Shown here: positions 1-11,388 of the stretch, in pieces
How positions within the stretch are numbered: position 1 is the stretch's first letter
Layout: each line of letters opens with the position of its first letter
Source: Gonium pectorale
Lineage: Eukaryota; Chlorophyta; Chlorophyceae; Chlamydomonadales; Volvocaceae
Assembly (NCBI GenBank): GCA_001584585.1
Contig: LSYV01000125.1
Location: 38,389 to 68,193 of the forward strand
Length of the DNA stretch: 29,805 nucleotides
Direction: 5' to 3'
Translations under genes and position numbers: made by a program
Notes under the pieces: generated by a model
The model's input: only the letters and a program-made list of their open reading frames with translations
The model's database searches: none
What the model was told of the DNA's origin: nothing

Positions 1-2815
1 CGCGTCAGCCGCGTTGGCCACGGCCGCTTCGGCGGCGGCGGCGACAGCGCCTGGCCCTGGCCGCTTCCGCCGTCGTGTCTTCGACCCATCATGGTACTCG
101 CCGTTCCGGTTGAAGTAATTGTAGCAGCGTGCGCAGGTCCACTCCCCCAGCAGGCGGCGGTGTCGGTACCACGCGCTCGCGGCCGCCTGGCGGTGTTAAA
201 TTTTTAGTACGGCATTGCACGGAGTTTGACGACCAGGACCACGCGCAACACGGGCCGGTCCGGGACGCCCGCGCTGCTCCGTACACGGGACACCGGGGAG
301 CCCGGCCCACCCTGGGCATAATCCCAGCTGCTTCGCATTTACATAAGGCCAGCCACGGACCGCAGTCGTCGTTTTCCACACGTGGGCGAGGGGCGCCGGC
401 GCATGGACTATCCGGTGCGGCATGCGCGGCAGACCCCCTGTGGCTTCCGACACGCACGCCTGCAAGGCCCCCAAGCCGGGCAAGGTCTCCACCCCCCCGC
501 TCTCGTAGAGCCAAACTTGGATGGGGGCCATGGCCGGCAAAGCCCAGGAGCTGTCCCGCGGTGCCCCGCCGACCCTCCGCCCGCCCGCCCACCCCGCCCT
601 ACCTCCGCCCGCCCCGCCCCGCCCTACCTCCATGCTGGTGAAGCCGCACTCGGCGCAGCACCGATGCGCCGCTGGCGGTTCTACCACTGGCCGCCGTTGC
701 ATGACTGCTGACCGTCGTTGTTCGGCGTCTGGCTGCCGCCGCTGTCGGCCACTGGGCCGCTCGGCATAAGAGCCGTAGTAGTAGAAGCGCCCATAGCATC
801 GCTTGCAGGTCCACTGGTCTGGCAGGAGGCGGTGTCCGATCCACTTCGTCACGACGCCCTAGCGGTCGGGAGTTGAAGGTTGAGGATTGGGGATTTATAA
901 GTGGACGTCATCGTGGGGGAAAGTTGTTACCAGGAAAATCACATTATAAAGATAGGAAAACGCAGAGAGGCGTCGCGCCGCCATGGCTGCCTCGGCGACC
1001 AAGCGAGCTGCAGGTTGTATCGATGGGGCGCGCTGTGCCCCGCACGCCCCCGCGCTGCCCCCGGGCAGGCATGAGCATGGATCCTGATGGATACTGAGCG
1101 CCCAAAAATCCCCAGCACCTTTGCCCGCGCCAACACGACACAGAGTCAACGCATTGCAGGAAGGTGGAGACAGAGCTCTAAAATGCCAAGTCAACAGGGT
1201 GTAGCACCGCAAGAAAGGCAAGGAAGGATCATGGAACCACGCCTTCGTGCTCCACGCCCGCACACGACATCAAACTTGCCAACACGGACATCAAACACAG
1301 ACCACGCCCCAAGCCCCAGGCCCGCAGCGGCCACCACCACCACAGCATGGGCCACGTCCCCCGTTCCCCGCCCTGGCCACGAGCGACCGGAAGCGACAAG
1401 CTCATGGCCGTGTCTCAGGTTGCCCGCCCGCCCGCCCTGCCCTGCCCTGCACCCCACCCCACCTCTTCGCTCGTGACGCCGCACTCGGCGCAGTACCGGT
1501 CCACGAGCGAAGATTCCTCCCCTCCGCGGAACACAGAGCCGCGACCTTGCCCTTGAACTGGGTCGCCACCGCGTCCTCGACCACGTCCTCGGCCGCGCCC
1601 GCGCCCGCGGCCCCTGGCGGCGGTCGCACCAGCGCCGTCGCCTTCCGCCGCTCCCACCCCGGTTCCGCGAGGCGGGTGGCGGCGGCCCGATAACGGCTGA
1701 TCCTCGAGTTCGTCGCCATCGCTTTCACCCATGTCCGCGGTTGCATCCTGCTCCCATCCATGTGCCCTCTCCCCTACCGCCGCCGGGCTGACGGCGGCGG
1801 CGGTGGCGGCGGCGGTGGCGCGCGAGCGGGAGGGTGGCTGCGAGGCTCCGTCGGGGGCAGCATCGGCAAGGGCACCTCCGTGCCCCCAACGAAGTCCTCC
1901 GGGCCCGTTGCGGCCGCCTGGCAGCCGCCGGCCGTGAGGCGCCGCCGCTGGGCCGGTTCCGCGAGCCGCCTCCGCTGCCGCCGCTAGCGGCACCTGCCGC
2001 AGGGCGCTACGGTCCTCCAGTGCCACGCGAGGGACCTTGCGCCGATGCGCGTCCGGCTTCCTGCCGCCACCCTCGTCGCTGCTGTAGCTGGCGCCGCCCT
2101 CGCCGAGTCTCACGCGGCCGTCCGGGCCCGGTGCAGGGCGACGTCTCCGCTTCTGGCCCGAGGTACCTGCCTCCTCGTCAGGAGTGGCGCCGGTGCCGGC
2201 CGCGGCATCTTCAATGTCGCCCTGACGCCAGTGCCGCTGATGCCCACCGCTGCCGCAAGGCCCGCCGCCGCCGTCACAGCCAGCAGGCCCTCCACCGCCG
2301 CCGCCGGCGCCAACAAGCGCACCGCTGCCACGCCTGCTGCTGTCGATGAGCTGCTTGGAGGTGCCTGGCTCGGCGTCCTCGCGGGCGATGCTCTCCTTGA
2401 TGGCGCTCATGGCGCGGAGCGCCGCAGCACGGGGCGGCGGGCACCAGCCCATGCCCCGCAGCGCAAGGGTGGCATCGGATCCAATGCCCTTTGGCCTCGC
2501 AAGGGCGTCCTTAGGTTTCAAGCCCGGCTGCCTGGATGCACCAGCGGCGACGCCTTCGGGCGGGCTGCTGACGCCGAGGTGGGCCCGGCGACCCACATGT
2601 CGCGAGCCTGCCCCCGTGTCGGGCGAAAGCTCATGGGGATGGTCCTGTAGCTGCGGCTGCACCCTCGCCGGTGCGGGCCCCTGCACGGGAGGAGGGCCCG
2701 GCTCTCCTCGGGGCCCGGCAGCTGGCTGGTCATGTCGGTTGAATCCCTCGGTGCCCGGCAGCGTCAGCGTTAGCGGCGGGGTATCTGGGTCCTCATACAC
2801 AAGTATCCGCTCCAT
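1..2815 (-). CDS. Protein with two GATA-like Cys4 zinc fingers, 3' end beyond window
   Basis: Three exons are visible on the minus strand: 2815-1463, 858-628 and 186 to the left edge (451, 77 and 62 codons), joined by phase-0 introns 1462-859 (GTGGGG..TAG) and 627-187 (GTAGGG..CAG). Residues 1-430 are disordered, Gly/Ala/Pro-rich, with a basic KRRRR stretch and an RG-dipeptide run just before finger 1. Finger 1 uses Cys442, 445, 469 and 472; finger 2 uses Cys519, 522, 546 and 549. Both read CAECG.TS, then W..HR.L...WTC.RCY, giving C-x2-C-x23-C-x2-C. The fold resembles GATA-type fingers but the spacer is longer than the usual 17-20. A basic KTRRRKR motif follows finger 2 and could be a nuclear localisation signal. 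Role inferred: nuclear DNA-binding regulator. The first in-frame ATG is at 2815; an upstream non-ATG extension reaches 2893, and a possible acceptor (GGCAG) abuts the ATG, so an upstream exon is not excluded. Confidence 0.72.
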
Positions 2816-3389
2816 CTGCCAGTTACTTGGTGTCCCAGCCCTAAACGTTTCGGCTGTGCCTCGGGAGTGACTGAGCGCCTTGGGCGCAGTCAAGCTTCAT
2901 GCTAGCAGCATTAGTACATGACCCAGCTGCTCTTGCACCGTGCGAGAGGAGTTTCCCTTAGGGGATACTATCTGCCGTGGAACCAAACGCTTTGCTGAAC
3001 TTTTATGATAAGAGGAAATTACATGTTATCATTAGGCGCTCCAGGCCGCGATGAAAGCGGGCAAGGCGGAGTCCCGATATGTCATAGCTGCTGTCGGCAC
3101 AAGCAAATCGAAGGCTCAAAGAGGAAATATTGGAGAATATTATGCGTTGGGCTTCATGCCAAGTGCATTCAGGTGTCGTACTTCCCGTACAAACCCTGTG
3201 CCTCCATCTGGTCCGCCTTTGTCCAGTCGCGCCCCAGCCCTGCCCTTTCAAACGTTACCAGCGCATACAGGAATCTCAGGGCAACTTGACCACCCTCCTT
3301 ACATAGGGATGAATTTGGAAATGGGGCAGGGAAGCGCACACACGTGAAAGCCGTTAGGTCATGGTTAATGTAGCAGCAGACAACGATCC
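2816..3389. promoter_or_regulatory. Divergent intergenic region between zinc-finger gene and ankyrin gene A
   Basis: About 570 bp separate two divergently read start codons, so both 5' UTRs and promoters should lie here. Part of it (about 2990-3160) is richer in A/T than the flanking coding DNA. No convincing TATA box or other named element was identified. An ATG at 3361 opens a different frame that overlaps the start of gene A out of frame; if it is in the mRNA it could dampen translation from 3390. Confidence 0.4.
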
Positions 3390-5788
3390 ATGGCAGATCA
3401 GCCACCCGCCGAGCACTGGGCGTCGAGCGTGTTCCCGGAGCTGCTTCCCGAGTTGGCGGAGCGAATCGCAAGGTGCCTTGACGGCAACACCATCGCGGCC
3501 AGCTTCCGTGGCGTCAACAAGGCGACTGCGGCGCAGTTGCGCGGCCCCGAGCACACCACCATCCGCCTCTCGCAGCCCGTGCCGCCGCCCGCCTTCGCGG
3601 CGCATTGGCTCGCACCGGGCGCAACGCGGGGGCTGACGCGGGAGCAGCGGCTTCAGCTCGTATCCCTCACGGCGGCCAGCGGCGTGGTGGCTAACCTGAA
3701 GGTGGCGGCCCGGGCAGCGGACTGCACGCTACCGTATAGCATCTTTGTTGATGTTGCAGCGGCGGGCCGCCTAGAGGCGTGCAAGTGGATCAGGAAGCAC
3801 GGCATGAGGTGGAGGAACCCGTACGGCGCCGTGGCCGCGGCTGCGGGCGGAGGCCACGCTGCCGTGTGCGAGTGGCTGCTCTCCCTTTGCCCAGGATGCT
3901 GGACCTGGCCTGTGGCCCAGTCCTTGGCTGAAGCGGCGGCCCGCGGTGGCCATGCAGCACTGGCGGATTGGCTCCTGCAGTGGTTTGAGGCGCGGTTGCC
4001 GGCAGCCACCGATTCGGGCGACGAGCTACCGCCGAGGGGTGTGCAGGTGTGGGTGTTCATCGGCCTCGCCCACGGCTGCGACCTTGCCACACTGCAGCGC
4101 TATTGGGAGCGCTGGGCAAGCGTGCTCGATGCGATCCCGCACGGGATGCAGCGCCTCCTGGGGGCCGCGGCCGGCAGCCCCACGCCCGACTGGGCCGCCA
4201 AGGTGGAGTGGCTGGAGGCGCAGGGCTGCCCGCGCAGCGTGGAGGCGGCAAAAGGGGCCGCGGCCTGCCCCGACGCGCCGGCCCGCCTGGCATGGCTGCG
4301 TGATCGGGGCTATGCGTTTGGCCGCCTTGCCTTCTATGTCGCAGCCCGCGCCGGCAGCTTGGAGGCAATGCAGCTGCTGCGACCGACCCATGGGCCTATT
4401 CCATTCAACGGCGGGAATGACGACGTGGGCGCCGGCCGCGCAAATGATGACTTCGACGCGCTTGAGCAGTACCAGGAGCCCGCAGAACAATCAGATACCA
4501 TGATGGAAGCGGCTGAAGCCGGTCGTCCAGATATCCTGCAGGCCCTCCGGGATGCTGGGCGCGATCTGACTGTGCGGCACATGAGGTCCTGCGCGGCAGG
4601 GGCGGGGCGGCTGCCCGTGCTGGCGTGGCTGCTGCAGGAGTACGGGCCGGACCGCATGGGCCTGGATGAGCCCTTGTTCACGAGCGCGGCCGGCTCTGGC
4701 AGCGTGGGCCTGCTGGCGTGGCTGCGGGAGCGCGGCTGCCCGTGCTGGCGTGGCTGCTGCAGGTGTATGGGCCGGCCAGCGTGCCCCGTTACAGTGCGCC
4801 CGAACTGTCCACGTATGCCGCCCGCTTGGGCAGCGTGGAGCTGCTGGCCTGGCTGGCGGAGACGTTCGGTGCGGAGGCGATGTGGATGCACACGGCGCTG
4901 CTCGCTGAGGGCGCAAAGTCGGGAAAAGTGGAGCTACTGGCCTGGCTGCGGGAGCGTGGCTGCACCTGGGACGAGGATGTCTGGAGGGCGGCTGCGGGCG
5001 CGGGCTGTGCGGAGGCGCTGGAGTGGCTGGCGGAGCAGGGCTGTCCCATGCCGGTGAGGTGGTGGAAAGGACGAAGCTGGCGGCGACTCGGGCGACGGGT
5101 GGGGTTCAGGGGCTTGCAATTGTAGGGGGGGATGCGGCACGCGGTGTGCAGCCCCCATGGCCGCGGTGCCCTTGCCGGGTAGTTCAGCTCGGGGCTGGTC
5201 GAGGCCGTTCGGGCTTCCCAGCGCCTGAAGCACCACGCGCGCGGAAGCGGCTGGGGAACGGCCCGTAGACGTGCACTTCTGTGGACCGCTGCCGCATCAT
5301 ATGTGCACACACGGAACCGCCTGCCGGCCGGCGATCTCTTCCACCTGCAGGCGCGTTCGGGGCCCCGCCCCGCCCTGGACAACCAAGGTCGCCCGCTGCG
5401 GATGGGGACATCGAACATGCGAGGGAAACCTTGACAGCCGGCCAGTACAACTGCAATACACCCTACTGCGAACCCGCCCCTTTAACCCTCGCAGGAAGAG
5501 GGCGAGCCGTACGCCGCCGCATGCCGCAACGGCGACATGGCGACGGCGCGCTGCCTGCGGCGGCTGGGCGTGCCCTGGGGCCCGCCTGGCGGGGACTGCC
5601 GCCGCCAAGCTATCCGCTGTGCGCCGCTGCGGATGCTGCGCTGGCTGCTGGGGGCGGGCTGCCGGCTGGAGCCGTCCGACTATACGGCCGCCCGGGCGGC
5701 CGACCCGGCTTCCTTTGTCGAGCGGCTAGAGGTGCTGGCACTGCTGGAGCAGCGCGCGTGCGCAGCCGGAGGGGGGCTACCGCCGTAG
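3390..5788 (+). CDS. F-box-like/ankyrin-repeat protein A, frameshifted in exon 1
   Basis: Exon 1 is 3390-5053, intron 5054-5494 (CCG|GTGAGG to CTCGCAG|GAA), exon 2 is 5495-5788 ending in TAG. The start follows an in-frame TAA at 3366 and gives MADQPPAEHW. Residues about 10-60 look like an F-box (FPELLPELAERI...LDGNTIAASFRGVNKATA). The rest is a solenoid of roughly 33-residue ankyrin-like units built on AA..G.LE.L.WL...GC. Exon 1 is 1,664 nt, not the multiple of three required by the phase-0 junction of paralogues B and C. Family sequence is in one frame up to RERGC at about 4738 and then continues in another frame (LPVLAWLLQVYGP...) to the donor. This is therefore either a recently broken gene or an assembly error. 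It carries more repeat units after this point than paralogue B. Role inferred: substrate-binding adaptor of an SCF ubiquitin ligase. Confidence 0.8.
4727..4750 (+). other. Reading-frame break at a repeat junction in gene A
   Basis: The coding frame used from 3390 encodes family sequence up to LLAWLRERGC; immediately downstream, family sequence (RLPVLAWLLQVYGP) is encoded in a frame offset by two bases. The join occurs within CGCGGCTGCCCGTGCTGG, and the same GCGGCTGCCCGTGCTGGCG occurs at the start of a repeat unit about 130 bp upstream (4607-4625). That pattern fits a deletion or collapse between two repeat units sharing a GCGGCTGC word. Confidence 0.75.
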
Positions 5789-8756
5789 CGGAAGGGCCGT
5801 GCGGCCGACTGAGCTGCGCTAGGCTACATTGCATGGGTTGAGCCATGCATGGTCTTCCGTTTGTAGCGTTGCTAGGGCCGGGCGCATGCGCACTTTCGGC
5901 CGTCTGGAGCAGGCACGCGAGCTGCTGCTGCTTGGGGTCGGTTCGTCACCAGTGAATAGTGAGCACTGCATTTGCGTCGATCGACGCGGATCTCCCAATC
6001 AAGCGGGGCGTTTCGTTGGCACTAAGACATGCATGGCCGTTGCGTCTCGTGCTCCTCGAGCTGTCGTAGGCACCGCTACAGGTAATTCTGGTTGCGGCTG
6101 CTTGTCGGGTTGTGGAAGCGCCTCGTGTCGTGCCAGGGCCGGTCTATCACGACACCTTTTGTACTGAAGTGCGGCGCCGAAATGTTGCGGTTGGTGTGCA
6201 GCGCCACTGCGCCCAGGTCCCTAACGTGTTGTTGCGGTTGCGATCTCCCCAATCTCATATGCCCAATCAGCACCATATATCCCACAGGCTGTGACGGTTG
6301 CTCATGTGGCGCTGATGTTTGCTACTGCACATGACCCTACGGGCATGCATTGTGGTCGGGCAGGGGGACGATGTGTACGGGCCGATGGCGCGTGGCAGGT
6401 CGACGCAAGCATTGTAGCTAGCCGGTTGCGTCCGTTGCAACCCCTGTGGCACGTCGTCCGTACCGTACTGTTGCAACGAACTATCTGTCGTCGTACCGCA
6501 ACAGCAAGCAGGTGTCGTCACAACTGGCCACCCCAGCAAAAGCAATGTCTTAGATTATGAACAGAGGTCTACAGCCGCAACTGGGCCTCGCGCAACGCCT
6601 TGCGCGTTTCGGCATGCATGCCGGGATGTAAGTGTGTCGTACATACGGGCAGTACACGAGCAGGCAGCCCTCCCTGCGGGCGACGATGTTGGACCTCAAG
6701 GTGGAGCCGCGCAACCCCTCTGTCATTGACTATGAAACGTTACGTTGCCCCGATAACGCGAGAAGGAGCTGACTTGGAGTTCTAATTTTGGATAGCAGGG
6801 TCGCTGCGGGCTGCCGGGGATGTATGCCCCATTGCCCCTTGCCGCACTGCTTTCCCCGCAAACTTTACTCGGTGGCCATGAAAAGCTCCTAGCTGCCAGT
6901 CCCCACCCTACGCCCTCACCCGACGCAGCCAAACTCTCCGACAGCTCGTCGGCACGGCACGGCAAACCCAACAACGAACGTCAAAGTGGCGGTCTCGAAG
7001 CATGCCTAGTATGCACCACATGGGGGCCACGGGGCCGCCGGTCAGTATCGTCGGCGGTCTGCTGCAAGGAGGCTGCGGATGGGACACGCGTGAAAGGGCT
7101 CCATAAGGGGCCATGCCTTGGCTCCGTGGCTCGCTCTTCTGCGCTGGCTGGAAGGAGTGTTGTTGGCATACATACCCGCAGCGAAAGCTGCCAATACGGG
7201 GGGCCATCCGGGCCAACCTGCGGGCTCGGCCTGCCGCAGGGAAGTGAGGCGCTTTTGGCGTGTGGGGTTCACGCTGGAGGCGGTTGTCCATCCCTAGCTC
7301 CCGGGTGCGTGGACTTACGACCCAGGCACCGAGCGGCACGGGCGGTATAGTGGCTGGGGCCCCTTGCTTGGCGCCGTGTATGCACTACCATCCGCAGTGC
7401 GCGGTTGGTGCATGCTGGCTGGCATGAGGCGAGCGGTGGAGGTGGAGGGTGCCTCCACGGGTGTGTGCCTGTGTGCCTAGATGGCTGCTTGGTGCGTGGG
7501 GTGCGGCGCCGCTGCATGCATGGGGCCCACGGTTGATGAAGCCTCGCCGGCGGGACGTCCGCATAGGTAACTGCGGGCCTGAAGTACTGGCCCAAGCGTG
7601 GGTAACACCCGGTGGGCTTGCAGTTGCTTATCCATGCGGCGCTTATGCAATGCGCTTCGCACGAATGTACGAGCATGCGCTGCGGCTCGGGCAGAGGGAC
7701 GGGAATGGGCCGCCATTGGTACGCGCCAATGCGTTGTGAACGCAGGCTTGGCGGCTGGCTGCGTCCGTTGTGTCACTGTAGTACATGAAAAGTGTCGCTG
7801 TAGCAGGGCTGTAGTACATAAAAAGAAAAGAATCCGTATGATACAGGACCCCGACACTGGAGTACGGACCCTTACGGTGCCGAGGTGACGACGTGGTGCA
7901 AGGTGGAGCTCGTGTTAATTTGAGAATTCGACAGGCGTCTCACGAGTGACGCTCCGCCCCGCAGCCCTATGACGTAAGGGGCGTGCATGTCGTACGGGCA
8001 GGTACACGTACTTGCAGCCCTTTTGAGCGCTCTTTTATCTATCTGCGCGTCAGCTGGATAGATGGCTGCGCGCAGTCAGGGAACTCGCGAAGCGATTTGA
8101 GAACGCACGTCAACGCATGTCGGGTGTCCATATCAAAGAAAGGCAACGGAGGCATCGGAATCCGTAACCCGGTGGGGATCATATGGGTCCACCGCACGCC
8201 GCAACACACGCAATCAGCGGCATACATACCACACATGGTTACCACACGGTGCTTGATTGTGCCGTGGGCGGGGCCGCTCTTCTTCCTCTGCGTGTGCCAC
8301 GCAGCACGCGGCTGCAAATCGCCGAGGGGCCGCCCGACTTAGAAAGATAGCAGGCCATGGTAGACGAAAGCAAACCCGGCAACACAGCCCTCTTATCTTT
8401 CTAGAAGGGGGGAACAGAAGATGCCGGACAACCCCAAGCACATTTTTTTTCGACCTCATCCCATCGAATCTTAAACAGATAGTACAGATCCCATATAGCT
8501 ATAAATGTAAGCCCGTGGATTCAGCAACTCAATGCGGTCCAGCACGGTGCGATATAACAGCGCATGCGGCCACATTCACCCTCCCTGCTTCCTTGCAGAC
8601 CGCCAACGGTCCCGTGCTCCCCCCATCGCATTCTCAACATGGGACCTGCACTGGTCCAGCATGCAGTGCGGCCCAGCGTAGCACAGTCAGCCGCATGGCG
8701 CTTCCGCTGCGCATTGGAAGCCATCACGGCCAGCACTCTGGCAGTGATGTGTTTCT
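5789..8756. other. Gene-poor intergenic region (about 3 kb)
   Basis: Short open frames exist on both strands, but none shows family resemblance, repeat structure or splice-consistent extension. I see no gene, RNA gene or transposon ends. Two weakly similar stretches (about 6630-6675 and 7985-8020, both with GTCGTAC..ACGGGCAG..TACACG and CAGCCC) and a short direct repeat (CTGTAGTACAT followed by AAAAG at about 7777 and 7810) may be remnants of degraded mobile DNA. The 3' UTR of gene A must lie at its left end; no TGTAA polyadenylation signal was found in the first 800 bp. Confidence 0.4.
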
Positions 8757-8887
8757 CTACTCCGCTGCAGCCCCCCTCCGCCTCCCCGCGCGTGCTGCTC
8801 CAGCAGTGCCAGCACATCCGGCCGCTAGACAGAACCTGGCCCCCGGGCAGCCGTATACCGGTAGTCGGACGGCTCCAGCTGGCAGTC
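8757..8887 (-). pseudogene. Decayed copy of the terminal exon of the ankyrin family
   Basis: Read on the minus strand, this stretch matches the last part of exon 2 of paralogues A and B, including LEPSDY and the C-terminal codons up to the TAG at 8759-8757. Its frame carries an in-frame TAG after about 20 codons and is shifted relative to the terminal stop. Similarity fades upstream of about 8887. It lies 194 bp beyond the stop of paralogue B in the same orientation, which suggests a partial tandem duplication of that gene's 3' end. It is not expected to be functional. Confidence 0.7.
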
Positions 8888-9080
8888 CGCATCCCGCGTG
8901 CCCTGATCCCGCCCACCCTAATAGATCCCACCCCCATCGCAGCCCAAGCTTGAAGGCCATGGCCCAACAAAGTGCAGTGTGATGCAGCCCGGGGGTATGC
9001 GTGACCCTTCTGCAACACCCGTTAGCCATAACCATTAGTATACCCGGTCCAACGTTAACCCACAACTTGTTTCATTCTTG

Positions 9081-11145
9081 CTACTCCGCTGGCGGCAGCC
9101 CCTCTCCGCCTCCACGCGCATGCTCCTCCAGCAGCGCCAGCACATCCGGCCGCTCGACACCTGGGACCGGTATCCAGACTGTCGCCATGGCGGTCGGGTA
9201 GTCGGAGGGCCCCAGCTGGCAGCCTGCCCCCAGCAGCCAGCGCAGAATCGGCAGCGGCGCGAAACGGATAGCTTGGCGGCGGCAGTCCCCGCCAGGTGGG
9301 CCCCAGGGCACGCCCAACCGCCACAGGCAGAGCACTGTCGCCGTGTCATCGTTGCGGCACGCGGCGGCGTATGGCTCACCGTCTTCCTGCGAGGGTTAAA
9401 GGGGCGGGTGCGCAGCAGAGTTATAACAGCTGCAGGGTGAAGGAGGGCTATCAAGGAGGCGGATCTGCGCAGCAGACCTGCTGGCTGGCCACCAAAGGTT
9501 CCCTATCCCTGCCTGGATTCTCGCCAGCCTGGATACCGCCGAGCCCGACCAGCGAGCCGCCTTGACGAGGGCGGGGCCCAAAATGCAGTTACCGCTGAAG
9601 CAGACCGCCGGCCGGTCGGTGTGCACGTAGGTGTGCACTCCTGCTGGCCAGCCACCAAGGATCTCCTCGCCCTCTGGGATGCCACCACGCCAATCGCACC
9701 GCTTCAATCAATGCCCGGAGCCCCGCTCTCTCCCGTCTCACCGGCATGGGGCAGCCCCGCTCCGCCAGCCACTCCAGCGCCTCCACGCAGCCCGCACCCG
9801 CGGCCGCTTCCCAGGCGTCCGCGTGCCAGGCGCAGCCGCGCTCCCGCAGCCACGCCAGCAGGCCCACGCTGCCAGAGCCGGCCGCGCTCGTGAACAAGGG
9901 CTCATCCAGGCCCAGGCGGTCCGGTCCGTACTCCTGCAGCAGCCACGCCAGCACGGGCAGTTGCCCCGTGGATCTTGCCGCGTGGATCTTGATGTGCATC
10001 AAATCCAGCGCACATCCAGCATCATGAAGGGCCTGCAAGACATCCTGGCGGCCCATCGTGGCAGCACCCAACGCGGAGAGCGCTTGCTCCTCAAGCTCGT
10101 CGTACTCGTTGTCGCCAGCCTCGCCGCCGGCATTTCCGCCATTGGCGCCCACGGTCCCATGGGTCGGCCGCAGCAGCTGCATCGCCTCCAAGTTACCGGC
10201 GCGGGCTGCGACGTGGAAAGCCAGAGGGCCGATTGCATAGCCTCTGTCTCGCAGCCAAGTCAGGCGGGCCGGCGCGTCCGAGGCGGCTGCTGCATTCCAC
10301 GCCGCGTCTTCACACTTTGGGCAGCCCTCCGCCTCCAGCCACTCCACCTTGGCGGCCCAGTCGGGCGTGGGGCTGCCGGCGGCGGCCCCCAGGAGGCGCT
10401 CCTTCGCGCTCCGGAGCGCTTGCAGCGCATCCGCCCAGCGCCTCCAATAGCGCTGCAGCGTGGCCAGGTCGCAGCAATGAGCGAGGCCCAGGAGCACCAA
10501 TCCCCGCACCCTCGTCAGGGACCGCCTGTCGGACGCATCAGCGCGTGCAGGCACCCGCGCCTCAAACCACTGCAGCAGCCACTCCGACAGCGCCGCATGG
10601 CCGCCGCGGGCCGCTGCTGGTGCCGAGGACTCGGCAACAGCCCAGGTCCAGAGGCTCGGATCCAGGGAGAGTAGCCACTCGCATACGTGGGCGTGGCCTC
10701 CGCCCGCGGCCGCGGCCAGGGCGTCGTATGGCTTGCTCCACCTCTTGCCGTGCTCCCATACCCGCTTGCACGACTCCAGGTGGCCCGTTGCTGCAATGTC
10801 CACAAAGATGTGGTACGGCAGGGTGCAGTCCGCTGCCTGGGCCGCCACCTCCAGGTTGGCCACCACGCCGCTGGCCGCTGTTAGGGAAACGAGCTTAAGC
10901 CGCTGCTTCAGCGTCAGCCCCCGCGTGGCGCCCGGCGCGAGCCAGTGCGACGCGAAGGTGTGGGCCGGCACGGGCTGCGAGAGGCGGATGGTGGTGTGCT
11001 CAGGGCCGCGCAACTGCGCCGCAGTCGCCTTGCAGACGAGACGAAAGCTGGTCGCCACCTCATTGCGGTTCACGAAGCCCACGATGCGCTCCGCCAGCTC
11101 GGGAAGCAGCTGCGGGAACACGCGCGACGCCCAATGGTCGGACAT
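9081..11145 (-). CDS. F-box-like/ankyrin-repeat protein B, intact
   Basis: Exon 1 is 11145-9742 (468 codons), intron 9741-9387 (CCG|GTGAGA..CTCGCAG|GAA), exon 2 is 9386-9081 ending in TAG, for 569 residues. The ATG at 11145 gives MSDHWASRVFPQLL, aligning with MQHHWAKAVWPQLP of paralogue C; the open frame upstream of it starts only with TTG. Residues about 6-50 form an F-box-like segment, followed by the conserved RGPEHTTIRLSQPVP and then ankyrin-like units to the C-terminus. A junction between PMP and EDGEPYAAACRN is shared with A and C. The protein is very similar to A over most of its length, and the last 20 bases of the two introns are the same, so duplication was recent. It lacks the additional repeat units present in A. 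Likely an SCF substrate adaptor (inference from architecture). It is convergent with gene A. Confidence 0.87.
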
Positions 11146-11185
11146 GCTCCGGATTTTTGCTTTCAATGTGTATGCCTGACGGTTA

Positions 11186-11194
11186 CTTATAAAG
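11186..11194 (-). promoter_or_regulatory. Possible TATA box of paralogue B
   Basis: On the minus strand CTTTATAAG lies about 40 bp upstream of the ATG at 11145. A start site 25-30 bp downstream would leave a very short 5' UTR. Position and composition are the only evidence. Confidence 0.3.
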
Positions 11195-11348
11195 GCGTGT
11201 CAATAACAACGTAAGCTCCGCGAAGCACTTGGTTTGACCCAAATACAATACCATTCGCCTACTAACACATAGCTATGGTAGTAAAGGTGTCAAGATTATG
11301 GTAGAATTATGGTAGCAGTGCAAGAGACGAAGATGAACGGCGCTCAAG

Positions 11349-11388
11349 CGTGCCGTGCCCTGCCGTGCCGTGCCGTGCTGTGCCGTGG
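11349..11388 (+). repeat. Degenerate GTGCC pentamer array
   Basis: About eight imperfect copies of CGTGC/GTGCC lie in tandem upstream of paralogue B. This is a simple microsatellite. Confidence 0.7.

Noticed and set aside
1731..2870. Plus-strand open frames over the zinc-finger gene's first exon
   Set aside because: They lie antisense to a 451-codon exon that connects by phase to two zinc-finger exons; the plus-strand frames are mutually inconsistent and have no motifs.
2815..2893. Start of the zinc-finger gene at 2893
   Set aside because: The codon at 2893-2891 is TTG preceded by an in-frame TGA; the first ATG of the frame is at 2815.
4727..4796. A short intron restoring the frame in gene A
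   Set aside because: The only nearby GT..AG pair (GTGTATGG to TTACAG) would give an intron of about 32 bp, far below other introns here, and it would remove family-like codons.
5829..8342. Small open frames in the gene-poor region
   Set aside because: None has a recognisable motif, splice-consistent partner or repeat structure; frame lengths are what GC-rich non-coding DNA gives by chance.
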